From the NCBI RefSeq assembly GCF_041080675.1, contig NZ_CP163520.1, forward strand, positions 1,612,001-1,676,000: DNA of 64,000 bases, in the 5' to 3' direction. Below are positions 51,566 to 61,579 of the stretch, one piece after another. This DNA is from Streptomyces sp. cg36 (GTDB lineage Bacteria > Actinomycetota > Actinomycetes > Streptomycetales > Streptomycetaceae). How positions within the stretch are numbered: the first letter of the stretch is position 1; each line of letters opens with the position of its first letter. Position numbers and translations under genes: made by a program. The notes beneath the pieces are model-generated. The model made no database searches. It was not told where the DNA came from and was given only the letters and a program-made list of their open reading frames with translations.

Positions 51566-52063
51566 TCACACCCTGAGCGCGAAGTCGGCGGCCCGCGCCC
51601 GGCGCAGCTCGCGGGCCGCGCCCTTCGGGGGCCGGGGCGCCGGTACGGTCAGCACCGCGCAGACGGCGCAGCGCCGGACGTAACGGCGCACCGGTGCCCA
51701 CCGGGCGCCCCGGCGCGCGCCCACCACCAGCAGGTCCCCGGGGCGGTGCGCCAGCGCGCACAGCGCCGGGCCGGGCCTGCCGCGCACCGCCGCGCACCGC
51801 ACCTCGACGCCCTCGGGCACCCCGCCGAACGCCTCCGCGAACGCCTCGTCGAGACGGCGCCGGGCATCGTCCTGCCAGTGCGCGGCCCAGGCCCGGTCGG
51901 GGTGGCGCAGATACAGGTACTCGCCCTCGGGCGGCTCCCACGCGATCACCGCGACCAGCCGGCGCCCGCCGCGCCGGGCCTCCTCGGCGCCCGCGCGCAG
52001 CGCGGCGAGGGAGCCGAGCGAGCCGCCGACGCCGACGACCACCCTCCCCGCCGCCCCGCTCAT
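51566..52063 (-). CDS. UspA-family universal stress protein
   Basis: 165 residues, one Usp domain. Begins RVVVGVGGSLGSLAALRAGAEEA and ends with a PGDLLVVGARRGARWAPV nucleotide-loop variant. The strict G-2x-G-9x-G-S/T ATP loop is degraded (GARRGARWAPVRRYV), so nucleotide binding is uncertain. ATG overlaps the small gene upstream (ATGA). Role in stress survival is inferred. Confidence 0.85.
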   Translation of the reverse strand: MSGAAGRVVVGVGGSLGSLAALRAGAEEARRGGRRLVAVIAWEPPEGEYLYLRHPDRAWAAHWQDDARRRLDEAFAEAFGGVPEGVEVRCAAVRGRPGPALCALAHRPGDLLVVGARRGARWAPVRRYVRRCAVCAVLTVPAPRPPKGAARELRRARAADFALRV

Positions 52064-52218
52064 GAGGCGCGCCCCTTGCGCGCGTCCCGCCACCGCAGCC
52101 ACAGGGGGCCGAGCGACAGGGCGCTCGGCTGCTCCTCGCGGCGCCGCTGCATCTCCCGCTCGAACCGGTCGGTCATCGAGCCCGTGGAGGTGCCCGTGAC
52201 CGTCGTTCCGCCGTACAT
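52060..52218 (-). CDS. Small basic protein upstream of the Usp gene
   Basis: 52 residues: MYGGTTVTGTSTGSMTDRFE then a charged REMQRRREEQPSALSLGPLWLRWRDARKGRAS tail. Similar tiny proteins with an ALSLGPLWLRWRDARKGR-type tail occur in Streptomyces (DUF6343-like, from memory). Its stop overlaps the Usp start, so it is a leader cistron of that transcript. Divergent from the MocR gene. Confidence 0.65.
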   Translation of the reverse strand: MYGGTTVTGTSTGSMTDRFEREMQRRREEQPSALSLGPLWLRWRDARKGRAS

Positions 52219-52278
52219 GGTTGCCGTCCTCTCCGGCCGTCCGGACCACTTCGCTGATGTGTCCCGAGTCTGTACGCT

Positions 52279-52304
52279 GATTGGCCTGCACAGCAGGGCC
52301 AATC
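52279..52304 (+). promoter_or_regulatory. Inverted repeat at the MocR gene start region
   Basis: GATTGGCC (52279-52286), ten bases, GGCCAATC (52297-52304), just after a TACGCT hexamer (52273-52278) that could be a -10. The site is where a MocR autoregulator would bind, 13 bases before the start codon. Confidence 0.5.
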
Positions 52305-52317
52305 CAAGGGAGTTGGT

Positions 52318-53805
52318 ATGGCGGAGATGCGGATGGTCCACTCCGTGGGCGGTACGGCGGACAGCAGCCGGACCATGGGCAGCCGCCAGCTGGCCACCCT
52401 GGTCGCGGCCACCACCGGGGAGCGGCCGGGCTATCGCGCGCTCGCGCAGGGCGTGCGCACCCTGCTGCTCGACGGGCGGATCCCGCTGCACACCAGGCTG
52501 CCCGCCGAGCGCGAACTGGCCGGGGCGCTCGCGGTGAGCCGGGCCACCGTGACGGCCGCCTACGACCTGCTGCGCGAGGGCGGATACGCGGTGAGCCGCA
52601 GGGGCGCGGGCACCTGGACCGAACTCCCGGCCGGCCAACGCCCGGCCAATGTGGCCAGCTTCCCGGACGGGGCGGACACCATCGACCTGGCCATGGCGGC
52701 CCCGGCCGCGCCCGAGGCCGAGTACACCGAGGCGCTGGCGCGCGCCTCGGCCCGGCTCCCGGCCCATCTGCGCACCCCGGGCTACCACCCGCTGGGCCTG
52801 CCCGAGCTGCGGGCGGCCGTCGCCGAGCGCTACACCCGGCGCGGGCTGCCGACGCTGCCCGAGCAGATCCTGGTCACCACGGGCGCCCAGCAGGCGATGT
52901 CCCTGGTGGTGGGGCTGCTCGCCCGGCCCGGCGACCGGGTCCTGGTGGAGAGCCCCTCGTACGCCAACGGCCTGGACGCCATCCGGCACGCGGGGCTGCG
53001 GATCACCCCGGTGCCGGTCACCGACGACGGCTGGGACGGCGAGCTGATGGAGTGCGCGCTGCGCCAGACCGCGCCCCGGCTCGCGTATCTGATCCCGGAC
53101 TTCCACAATCCGACCGGCGCGCTGATGGGCACCGAGCAGCGCGGGCGGCTGCTCCGCTCGGCGCGGGCCACCGGCACCTGGCTGGTGATCGACGAGACGC
53201 TGGTGGAGATGGCGCTGGACGTGGCGGCGCCGGCGCCGTTCGCCTCGCTGGCGCACCGGGGCGAGGCCGAGCAGATCGTGACGGTCGGCTCGCTCAGCAA
53301 GTCGCACTGGGGCGGGTTGCGGATCGGCTGGGTGCGGGCCGGATCGCGGCTGATCACCGAACTGGCCGGGGACCGCGTCCACCGGGACATGGCGTCCTCG
53401 GTCCTGGACCAGCTGGTCGCGATCGAGCTGATGCCGGGCATGGACGACGTGCTGAAGGTCCGGCTCGGCCAACTGCGGGAGCGGCGGGCGGCACTGGTGG
53501 ACGAGCTGACGAGCAGCTTCCCCGAGTGGCGCTGGCAGCTGCCGCCGGGCGGGCTGACGCTCTGGGTGGACCTGGGCCGCCCGATCGCGGGCGCGCTGTG
53601 CGAGGCGGCGCTGTCACACGGGGTGCGGCTCCAGGCCGGGGCCCGGTTCGCGGCCGACCCGGGCACCCACGAGCACCGGCTGCGGATCCCGTACTGCCTG
53701 CCGCCGGAGGTGGCCCGGGAGGCGGTACGGCGCCTGGCCGCGACGCTGGACGCGGGGCTGCCCGCCACGGCGAGGGAGCTGGACCGGCCGCACTGGGTGG
53801 CCTAG
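52318..53805 (+). CDS. MocR-family PLP-dependent transcriptional regulator
   Basis: 495 residues: GntR-type winged helix (YRALAQGVRTLLLDGRIPLHTRLPAERELAGALAVSRATVTAAYDLLREGGYAVSRRGAGTW, about 40-100) fused to a fold-type I aminotransferase domain with TTGAQQAM, YLIPDFHNPTGALM and the PLP lysine in TVGSLSKSHWGGLRIGW (about 325). Such proteins sense PLP or an amino acid and usually act on an adjacent transporter or enzyme; YczR-like members sit beside yczE, absent here. ATG follows AAGGGAG. Target unknown. Confidence 0.92.
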   Translation: MAEMRMVHSVGGTADSSRTMGSRQLATLVAATTGERPGYRALAQGVRTLLLDGRIPLHTRLPAERELAGALAVSRATVTAAYDLLREGGYAVSRRGAGTWTELPAGQRPANVASFPDGADTIDLAMAAPAAPEAEYTEALARASARLPAHLRTPGYHPLGLPELRAAVAERYTRRGLPTLPEQILVTTGAQQAMSLVVGLLARPGDRVLVESPSYANGLDAIRHAGLRITPVPVTDDGWDGELMECALRQTAPRLAYLIPDFHNPTGALMGTEQRGRLLRSARATGTWLVIDETLVEMALDVAAPAPFASLAHRGEAEQIVTVGSLSKSHWGGLRIGWVRAGSRLITELAGDRVHRDMASSVLDQLVAIELMPGMDDVLKVRLGQLRERRAALVDELTSSFPEWRWQLPPGGLTLWVDLGRPIAGALCEAALSHGVRLQAGARFAADPGTHEHRLRIPYCLPPEVAREAVRRLAATLDAGLPATARELDRPHWVA

Positions 53806-53866
53806 GGACCGGCAGCGCGGGCGGCCGGGTCCGTGGTGGCGCGCGCGGCCGGGCGGGCGGCCGGTG

Positions 53867-54151
53867 TCACCGTGGCGCCTCCCCGAACAGGTCGACCGCC
53901 TCCCGCACCCCCTTCACCGCGAGGGCCAGCGCGCTGACCGAGCCGATGGACCCGGCGATCAGCAGCAAGGAGCGCCGCAGCCGGGCGATCTCGGGGTTCC
54001 CGGTGAGGGCCATCGCGTGCAGCGCGGCCAGCTCGTCCTCGGCGACCGCCCGGTCGGGGAATTCGGCCGGGTGCCCGGCCAGCTCCCGGCGCAGCCGGGC
54101 CACGGCCACCCGCAGCTCGGTCACCCTGGGATCCTCTCCACTGCCGGTCAC
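53867..54151 (-). CDS. Small anchored DUF5955-like protein
   Basis: 94 residues from GTG 54151. Charged helical part (DPRVTELRVAVARLRRELAGHPAEFPDRAVAEDELAALHAMALTG) then one hydrophobic helix (SLLLIAGSIGSVSALALAVKGVREAVDLF). Matches what I recall of actinobacterial DUF5955. Upstream in-frame codons extend to 54196 but lack family-like sequence. Convergent with the MocR gene. Confidence 0.7.
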   Translation of the reverse strand: MTGSGEDPRVTELRVAVARLRRELAGHPAEFPDRAVAEDELAALHAMALTGNPEIARLRRSLLLIAGSIGSVSALALAVKGVREAVDLFGEAPR

Positions 54152-54330
54152 GGGCCTCTGCTCCACGCGTCGCAACAAAAGTCCTTCCCCACGCACGTCG
54201 TCGTGCTGGCGCTCACAGCCCGTCAGCGAAGGTCAACTGACGGGAGTTGCGGGCCAGTTAACGCCATCGCGCCCGGCGCGCGCCACCGTGTGGACGGAAT
54301 TCGGCGGGTGCATTCGGTATACGTGGGGCC

Positions 54331-54957
54331 ATGACACAGCCAATCGAGGACGAACCGCAGGTCGTGGGTCTGCTGCTGGCGGCGGGCGGGGGCCGGCGCC
54401 TCGGCGGGCGCCCCAAGGCGCTGCTGACGCACCGGGGGCGCCCGCTGGTGGAGCACGCCGTACGGGTGCTGCGCGAGGGCGGCTGCACCGAGGTGCACGT
54501 GGTACTGGGCGCCTCGGCGGAGGTGGTGCGCGAGCGCGCCCGGCTCGACGGGTGCGTGCTGGTCGACAATCCGGGCTGGGCCGAGGGCATGGGCTCCTCG
54601 CTGCGGGCGGGGCTGGAGTCCCTGGCCGGCACGGGCGTGGCGGCGGCCCTGGTGAGCCTGGTGGACCAGCCGGGCATCGGCGCGGCGGCGATCGCCCGCG
54701 TCCGGGCCGCCTACCGCTCCCCCGCCTCGCTCGCCTCCGCCGCGTACGACGGGCGGCGCGGCCATCCCGTACTGCTGGGGGCCGAGCGGTGGGCTCCGGT
54801 CGCGGCGAGCGCGGAGGGCGACCGGGGGGCGCGGGCGTATCTGAAGGCGCACGAGTCGGCGATCACGCTGGTCGAGTGCGGGGACGTGGCGGAGCCGTAC
54901 GACATCGACACCGAGGCCGATCTCGGGCGGCTCGACCCCTCGTCCGGTACACCTTGA
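54331..54957 (+). CDS. MocA-like nucleotidyltransferase (molybdenum cofactor cytidylyltransferase type)
   Basis: 208 residues. Signature VVGLLLAAGGGRRLGGRPKALLTHRGRPLVEHAVRVLREGG (about 9-50) with the nucleotide loop and K, then LVDNPGWAEGMGSSLRAGL and SLVDQPGIGAAAI. Transfers CMP or GMP to a molybdopterin or sugar-phosphate. MocA-type enzymes finish the cofactor of xanthine dehydrogenases, which fits the purine theme, but no dehydrogenase gene is here. No good ribosome site; TATACG seven bases before the ATG suggests a leaderless start. Confidence 0.82.
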   Translation: MTQPIEDEPQVVGLLLAAGGGRRLGGRPKALLTHRGRPLVEHAVRVLREGGCTEVHVVLGASAEVVRERARLDGCVLVDNPGWAEGMGSSLRAGLESLAGTGVAAALVSLVDQPGIGAAAIARVRAAYRSPASLASAAYDGRRGHPVLLGAERWAPVAASAEGDRGARAYLKAHESAITLVECGDVAEPYDIDTEADLGRLDPSSGTP

Positions 54958-55009
54958 GTGAGCGGGGTGGCACCGAGCGCCATGGTCTGTCGACCCGGAG
55001 AATCTCGAT

Positions 55010-55050
55010 ATCAACAAACCATTGAACTTCCACCATGAGGAAACTAGTAT
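55010..55050 (+). promoter_or_regulatory. Malate synthase promoter with two overlapping palindromes
   Basis: TTGAAC (55022-55027), 17 bases, TAGTAT (55045-55050) is a clear promoter with a 120-base leader. ATCAAC-AAACC-ATTGAA (55010-55026) covers the -35 and matches the allantoin operator TTCAAC-N5-GTTGAA at 10 of 12 arm positions. TTCCA-CCATG-AGGAA (55028-55042) fills the spacer and resembles the allR-side TTCCA-N5-TGGAA. Both point to control by the AllR-type protein. Confidence 0.7.
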
Positions 55051-55177
55051 CCACTGTTCAGAAGCGCCCGATTGATTGAGACGGCGCCCCCAGTCGCATT
55101 CCGGGGTCCTGGCACCGAGTGCCAGCTCTGACTTCCGGCGGCCGGTGAGGGCACCGCCCGCGAAGGAGTGACAGCAC

Positions 55178-56797
<1,620 letters not shown>

Positions 56798-56874
56798 CCG
56801 GATCCGGCTCCAACCGGGGCCGTAGGGCGGGCGGTTCGCCCCCCTGCGGCCCCGCGGCCTGTCATCATGAGCGG

Positions 56875-58077
56875 ATGTTACGTGGAGGCAGGATCGCCGT
56901 GGTCGGCGGCAGCGTCGCCGGCTGCGCGGCGGCGCTCGCCGCACACCGGGGCGGGGCCGCGGAGATCACCGTGTTCGAGCGGGCGCCGGGCGCCCTCGCC
57001 GACCGGGGCGTGGGACTGGCCATGCACAACGACCGGTACGCCGAGCTGGAGGCGGCCGGATACGTGGACGCGAAGATGCCGTGGCTCCAGCTCGGTCGGC
57101 GCTGCTACTACGTCCGTGACGGCTCGGCGCCGCTGGGCCGCCGCATCGGCCTGCTCCCGTTCCCCTTCCGCACCTACAACTGGGGCCCGCTCTGGCGGGA
57201 GTTGCGCGCGCGGGTGCCCGGGTCGACCGAGTTCCGGGCGGGCGCGGCGGTGGGCGCGCCGACCGCCGACCCGGACGGGGTGGAGCTGGCGGCGGACGGC
57301 ACGACGCACCGCTTCGACCTGGTGATCGGCGCCGACGGCTACCGCTCGGCGGTGCGCACCGCCGCCTGGCCCGAGGTGGCCCCCCGGTACGCGGACTGCC
57401 TGGCCTGGCGCGGCGCGTTCCCGGCGGAGCGCCTGATGGCCCCGGAGCTGTGGCCCGACGAGGACTGCGTGTACGCGGTGTTCCCCGGCGGGCACGTCAT
57501 CATCTACCGCATCCCGGACGGCGACGGCGGGGCGCGGGTCAACTGGGTGCTCTACAGCGCGCCCCCCGAGGGGCTCGGCCCGCGCTTCGACAACCCGACG
57601 AGCCTGCCGCCCGGCACCCTCGCCGCCACCCTGCACGACCACCTCGCCGAGCTCGCGGAGTCCCGGCTGGCGCCCTACTGGGCGCAGTTGGTGCGCACGA
57701 CGACCGCCGAGGAGCTGTTCGTCCAGCCGCTGTACGACTTCACCGCGCCCCACTACACCAACGGCCGCCTGGTCCTGGCGGGCGACGCGGCGACGGTGGC
57801 CCGTCCGCATACCGGCGGCGGCGCGGTCAAGGCGCTCCAGGACGCCACCGCCCTGGAGCGCTGCCTGACGGCCGAGCCGGACTGGCGGGCGGCGCTGCGC
57901 GCGTACGACGAGGAGCGGGCCGCGAGCGGGCGGGTCATGGTGGAGCTGGGGCGACGGCTGGGAGCCGCCCTGGTGCACGAGACGCCCGACTGGAGCGCGA
58001 TGGACCAGGGCGGTCTGGAGCGGTGGTGGCAGCAGGCGGACGGCTCGGGCGCGTTCGGTGGCCGCAAGCTGACTTGA
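56875..58077 (+). CDS. FAD-dependent aromatic hydroxylase-like monooxygenase
   Basis: 400 residues. Dinucleotide fold GRIAVVGGSVAGCAAALAAHRGG near the start, DLVIGADGYRSAVR (the DG motif, near 155) and GRLVLAGDAATVARPHTGGGAVKALQDA (the GD motif, near 300): the three motifs of group A flavin monooxygenases. 2,6-dihydroxypyridine- or salicylate-hydroxylase-like. No reductase or ring-opening gene is adjacent. ATG at 56875 is 77 bases after aceB; no strong ribosome site is seen. Confidence 0.85.
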   Translation: MLRGGRIAVVGGSVAGCAAALAAHRGGAAEITVFERAPGALADRGVGLAMHNDRYAELEAAGYVDAKMPWLQLGRRCYYVRDGSAPLGRRIGLLPFPFRTYNWGPLWRELRARVPGSTEFRAGAAVGAPTADPDGVELAADGTTHRFDLVIGADGYRSAVRTAAWPEVAPRYADCLAWRGAFPAERLMAPELWPDEDCVYAVFPGGHVIIYRIPDGDGGARVNWVLYSAPPEGLGPRFDNPTSLPPGTLAATLHDHLAELAESRLAPYWAQLVRTTTAEELFVQPLYDFTAPHYTNGRLVLAGDAATVARPHTGGGAVKALQDATALERCLTAEPDWRAALRAYDEERAASGRVMVELGRRLGAALVHETPDWSAMDQGGLERWWQQADGSGAFGGRKLT

Positions 58078-58088
58078 CGGCTCGTCAA
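58074..58088. terminator. Short dyad at the monooxygenase end
   Basis: TTGACG-GCT-CGTCAA overlaps the stop codon of the monooxygenase, between convergent genes. Six-base arms only; could terminate or be a small binding site. Confidence 0.35.
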
Positions 58089-58105
58089 TTTCGGGCATCC
58101 GGGCC

Positions 58106-59077
58106 TCACTTGCCGATGACCACCGTGCGCTGCGCCGAGAAGTCGCCCCACTTCCCGTCGGGCAGCCGGGCCCGGATCTTGACGCTGTAGCGGGTGCCGG
58201 GCTTCTCCGCGGAGACGGTCAGCCGGTAGGAGGACGGGCCGGGCGGCGGCTCGGCCCCGAACACGATGGTGGTGGTCAGCCGCCCGTCGAGGAAGAGCTG
58301 GTACGAGGTGACCGGCCCGCCCGTGTCCGGCGCCCGCCAGGTCAGCTCGACCGTGGGCACGCCCGCCGCCGAGAGGTAGCGGGCGGCCAGCTCCGTCGGG
58401 GCCGTACTGGCGGGCGCGCCCGGCTCCGGCGCGGTGGTGAGGTCGACGGCGGCGCTGTCCGGCGAGGAGTTGTCGGCGGCGTCGCGCGCCCGCACGGTGA
58501 AGGTGTAGACGGTCCCGGGCCGCAGCCCGGTGATCCGCGCACCGGTCGCGCTGCCGGGCACGCTGTGCACCCGGACGTCCTCCTGGTAGACGTCGTACGA
58601 GGTGACGCCCACGTCGTCGGTGGAGCGCCGCCACGACAGGGTCACCGCCCGGCTCCCCTCGACCCGGCCGCGCGGCGCGCCGGGCGCGGTCGGCGGGCCG
58701 TGGTCGGCGGGTCCGCGCGGCGGTGTGGTGACGGCCACCGGGGCGCTGGGGGCGGAGAAGTTCCCGGCGGCGTCGCGGGCGCGCACGGTGAAGCTGTAGG
58801 CGGTGGCCGGGGCGAGCCCGTCGACGTCGATCATGTGCTTCTCGCCCGGCACCGCCTTGACCCGGGTGCCGTGCTGGAGGACCTCGTACCCGGTGACGCC
58901 CTTGTCGTCGCCCGATGCCTCCCACATGACGTGCACGGAGGTGGCGCTGCTCGCCTGCGCGGTGACCGAGGCGGGCACGGTGGGCGCCCGGCCGTCGCGC
59001 TCGTCGGCGGTGGCCGAGCAGGCCGCCAGGGTGAGCACGGCGCAGGCCAACAGGGCGTATCCGGTGGGGCGTTGCAT
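58106..59077 (-). CDS. Three-FN3-domain lipoprotein
   Basis: 323 residues. Signal with lipobox LAACS (about 17-21), then three fibronectin type III domains (about 30-120, 130-215, 225-320), each with a central W or Y and a YSFTVRARDAAGNFS / YTFTVRARDAADNSS / YSVKIRARLPDGKWG strand. No catalytic domain. Probably a surface-displayed binding or spacer protein; FN3 modules in Streptomyces are usually linked to polysaccharide enzymes. Confidence 0.88.
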   Translation of the reverse strand: MQRPTGYALLACAVLTLAACSATADERDGRAPTVPASVTAQASSATSVHVMWEASGDDKGVTGYEVLQHGTRVKAVPGEKHMIDVDGLAPATAYSFTVRARDAAGNFSAPSAPVAVTTPPRGPADHGPPTAPGAPRGRVEGSRAVTLSWRRSTDDVGVTSYDVYQEDVRVHSVPGSATGARITGLRPGTVYTFTVRARDAADNSSPDSAAVDLTTAPEPGAPASTAPTELAARYLSAAGVPTVELTWRAPDTGGPVTSYQLFLDGRLTTTIVFGAEPPPGPSSYRLTVSAEKPGTRYSVKIRARLPDGKWGDFSAQRTVVIGK

Positions 59078-59238
59078 GGTCTGCCCTCTCTCCGTACGGC
59101 CTCCACACGAGATGGTCCAGACCTATATCGCACAGCCGGGGGCGCACGGCAAGGGGGCGGACGCATCCGGTCCGGCCGGCCGCGGGGAAAGTTCCCCGGT
59201 CGCGATGAGTTCCGCCCGCCCCGCCGGTCTGCACAGGT

Positions 59239-59835
59239 ATGACGACACCACCGCGGACTCCCCGGCCCGACCTCGGCCCCGCCACCGCCGCCATGGCGCG
59301 CCTGCTGGCCGGCGTGCGGGACGAGCAGCTCGCCGCGCCGACGCCCTGCCCCGCCTACTCCGTGCGCGAGCTCCTCGGACACGTCGACGGGCTCACCACC
59401 GCCTTCGACGCCGCCGCCCGCAAGGACCTCGGCCCCTCGACCTCCACCGACCCCGGGTCGGTGACCCCCGTACTGCCCGAGGACTGGCGCACCGGGCTGC
59501 CCGGGCGGCTGGCCTCGCTGGCCGGGGCGTGGCGGGCGCCGGACGCCTGGGACGGGGACACCCGGGCGGGCGGCTTCACCTTCCCGGCCGCGATCGCGGG
59601 CGTGGTCGCGCTCAATGAACTGGTCGTGCACGGCTGGGACCTGGCCCGCGCCACCGGCCAGCCGTACGAGCTGGACACCGCGACCCTGGAGGCGGTGCGC
59701 GGCTTCTTCGCGGCGAGCCGCGACGAGGCGATGCGCGCCCCGGCGTTCGGGCCGGTCGTGGAGGTGCCCGAGGGAGCCCCGCTGCTCGACGAGGTGGTCG
59801 GGCTCAGCGGGCGGGATCCGGGCTGGGCCCGCTGA
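59239..59835 (+). CDS. TIGR03086-like DinB/maleylpyruvate-isomerase-fold protein
   Basis: 198 residues. PCPAYSVRELLGHVDGLTTAFDAAA (His in HVDG, near residue 50), ALNELVVHGWDLARATGQPYEL with HGWDLA (near 130): the metal-site pattern of the mycothiol-dependent DinB superfamily. Such proteins use mycothiol or act in detoxification; the specific reaction is not known. Confidence 0.83.
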   Translation: MTTPPRTPRPDLGPATAAMARLLAGVRDEQLAAPTPCPAYSVRELLGHVDGLTTAFDAAARKDLGPSTSTDPGSVTPVLPEDWRTGLPGRLASLAGAWRAPDAWDGDTRAGGFTFPAAIAGVVALNELVVHGWDLARATGQPYELDTATLEAVRGFFAASRDEAMRAPAFGPVVEVPEGAPLLDEVVGLSGRDPGWAR

Positions 59836-59850
59836 GCCGGGCGGGCGGGA

Positions 59851-59879
59851 GGCCGCGCGGCCCCTCCGGGCGCGCGGCC
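59851..59879. terminator. Hairpin between convergent genes
   Basis: GGCCGCGC (59851-59858) pairs with GCGCGGCC (59872-59879), and GCCC/GGGC can pair inside the loop. It lies in the 54-base gap between the DinB-fold gene and the TMEM175-like gene. Confidence 0.5.
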
Positions 59880-59889
59880 CCTGGGCACG

Positions 59890-60498
59890 TCACACGGTTT
59901 CCCTCGTGGGGATGTCGAGCTGGTTGAAGCCGTAGTACAGCGCGAGCACCCCGTGCGCGGCGAGCGTCGCCGGGGCCGAGACGAAGGCGAGCGCGACCGT
60001 CGCCGGATAGGCGAGCGAGCCGAGGGCGAACCGGGTGCGGGTGGCCCGCGCGGCCCGGACGTCGACCCGGTCGGCGAAGAGGTGGCCGGTGCGGGTCAAG
60101 TGCCACCACAGCGACTGGTAGTTGAGGGCCATGACGACCATGAGCCCGCTGTAGACGGCGGCAGCGACGTGCGACGCCTTGTCCTCCCGTAGGTATTCGG
60201 CCATCAGACCGGCCGGCCAGGGGATCGCCGCCACGGTCATGAGCAGCAGCAGGTTGAGGAACATCAGCGTGCGGTCGACGCGCACCACATAGCTGAAGAG
60301 CGTGTGATGGTTGACCCACATGATGCCGATGACCAGGAAGCTCACCACATAGGCGGCGTACGAGGGCCACTGGTGCGCCAGCTCGCTCCACAGGTGGTCG
60401 CCCGCGTGTGCGGGCACCTTGATTTCCAGGATCAGGAGGGTGATCGCGATGGCGAAAACGCCGTCGCTGAACGCCTCCACCCGGCTTGATTCAGTCAC
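59890..60498 (-). CDS. TMEM175-family potassium channel-like protein
   Basis: 202 residues. RVEAFSDGVFAIAITLLILEIKVP (about 6-30) is the FSD pore-helix signature of the family; further membrane segments follow at about 48-68, 80-100, 110-130 and 160-190. Bacterial members are two-repeat or single-repeat potassium channels lacking the classical TVGYG filter. GTG at 60498 is taken as start; no strong ribosome site is seen, and a nearby upstream GTG is possible. Divergent from the chitosanase gene. Confidence 0.85.
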   Translation of the reverse strand: MTESSRVEAFSDGVFAIAITLLILEIKVPAHAGDHLWSELAHQWPSYAAYVVSFLVIGIMWVNHHTLFSYVVRVDRTLMFLNLLLLMTVAAIPWPAGLMAEYLREDKASHVAAAVYSGLMVVMALNYQSLWWHLTRTGHLFADRVDVRAARATRTRFALGSLAYPATVALAFVSAPATLAAHGVLALYYGFNQLDIPTRETV

Positions 60499-60577
60499 CG
60501 GGTGAACTGAACCCGACCCGGCGGGATTCTTCAACTTCCTTTTGCCACAAGGGTGTACGCCTACCTCTCGGCAGTGG

Positions 60578-60592
60578 TAGGAAAGTTTCCTA
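60578..60592 (+). promoter_or_regulatory. CsnR-type operator before the GH46 chitosanase
   Basis: TAGGAAA-G-TTTCCTA, a perfect 15-base palindrome 40 bases before the GTG. It matches the type of operator reported for the ROK-family repressor CsnR at chitosanase genes of S. lividans; the consensus is from memory. No csnR gene is in the window. Confidence 0.75.
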
Positions 60593-60631
60593 ACAAAACA
60601 GCGAACGACGAACTCCCCCCAGGAGGTCCAG

Positions 60632-61480
60632 GTGCTCACCCCCCACCGCAGCGCCCTCGCACGTCGTCTCAGGATCACCGCGACCGCCGTGCTCGGCGCC
60701 GCCGTGATCGCCGTACCCGCGGCCACCGCCACCGCGGCGACCAGCCACAATGCCCCCATGGCAGCTGCGGCGACCGGGCTCGACGACCCGGCCAAGAAGG
60801 AAATAGCGATGGAGCTCGTCTCCAGCGCGGAGAACTCCTCGCTGAACTGGAAGGCCCAGTACAAGTACATCGAGGACATCGACGACGGCCGGGGCTACAC
60901 GGCCGGGATCATCGGATTCTGCTCCGGCACCGGCGACATGCTCGACCTGGTCGAGCTCTACTCGGCCCGCGAGCCCGGGAACGTGCTCCAGAAGTACCTG
61001 CCCGCGCTACGCAAGGTGAACGGGAGCGACTCGCACGCCGGGCTCGACCCCAACTTCACCAAGGACTGGAAGACGGCCGCCTCCGAGACCGCCTTCAAGA
61101 ACGCCCAGAACGACGAGCGGGACCGGGTCTACTTCAACCCCGCCGTCAAGCAGGGCAAGTCCGACGGGGTCGGCACCCTCGGCCAGTTCATCTACTACGA
61201 CGCCATCGTCATGCACGGCAACGGCGACGACTCCACCAGCTTCGGCAGCATCCGCAAGAAGGCGCTGGCCAAGGCGAAGCCGCCGTCGCAGGGCGGCGAC
61301 GAGACCAAGTACCTCAACGCCTTCCTCGACGCCCGCGTCTGGGCGATGAAGCAGGAGGAGGCGCACAGCGACACCAGCCGCGTCGACACCGAGCAGCGGG
61401 TGTTCCTCAAGAAGGGCAACCTCGACCTCAACACACCGCTCGACTGGAAGGTCTACGGCGACCCGTACCACATCGGCTGA
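60632..61480 (+). CDS. csnA: GH46 chitosanase
   Basis: 282 residues. Signal peptide with an RR motif (ALARRLRITATAVLGAAVIAVPAATATAA). The catalytic pair is Glu67 in SSAENSSLNW and Asp85 in EDIDDGRGYT, 18 residues apart as in Streptomyces chitosanases, followed by GIIGFCSGTGDMLDLVELY. Endo-splits chitosan outside the cell. GTG at 60632 has AGGAGG just upstream. Repressed by a CsnR-type regulator through the palindrome at 60578. Confidence 0.95.
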   Translation: MLTPHRSALARRLRITATAVLGAAVIAVPAATATAATSHNAPMAAAATGLDDPAKKEIAMELVSSAENSSLNWKAQYKYIEDIDDGRGYTAGIIGFCSGTGDMLDLVELYSAREPGNVLQKYLPALRKVNGSDSHAGLDPNFTKDWKTAASETAFKNAQNDERDRVYFNPAVKQGKSDGVGTLGQFIYYDAIVMHGNGDDSTSFGSIRKKALAKAKPPSQGGDETKYLNAFLDARVWAMKQEEAHSDTSRVDTEQRVFLKKGNLDLNTPLDWKVYGDPYHIG

Positions 61481-61500
61481 GCCGGCCCGTCACACACGGC

Positions 61501-61535
61501 GGCGCGTACGACACGGGGTAGGTGTCGTACGCGCC
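61501..61535. terminator. Bidirectional terminator after csnA
   Basis: Perfect 14-base arms (61501-61514, 61522-61535) with a GGGGTAG loop, between the convergent chitosanase and permease genes. Confidence 0.8.
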
Positions 61536-61579
61536 GTCTCCACGTCCGAGGCCGGCGGGGCCGGCCGGCCCGGGGCGGG

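Noticed and set aside
52281..55025. 914-codon plus-strand frame across MocR and MocA genes
   Set aside because: It spans two real genes with strong motifs in another frame and reads as Gly/Arg/Ala-rich shadow sequence.
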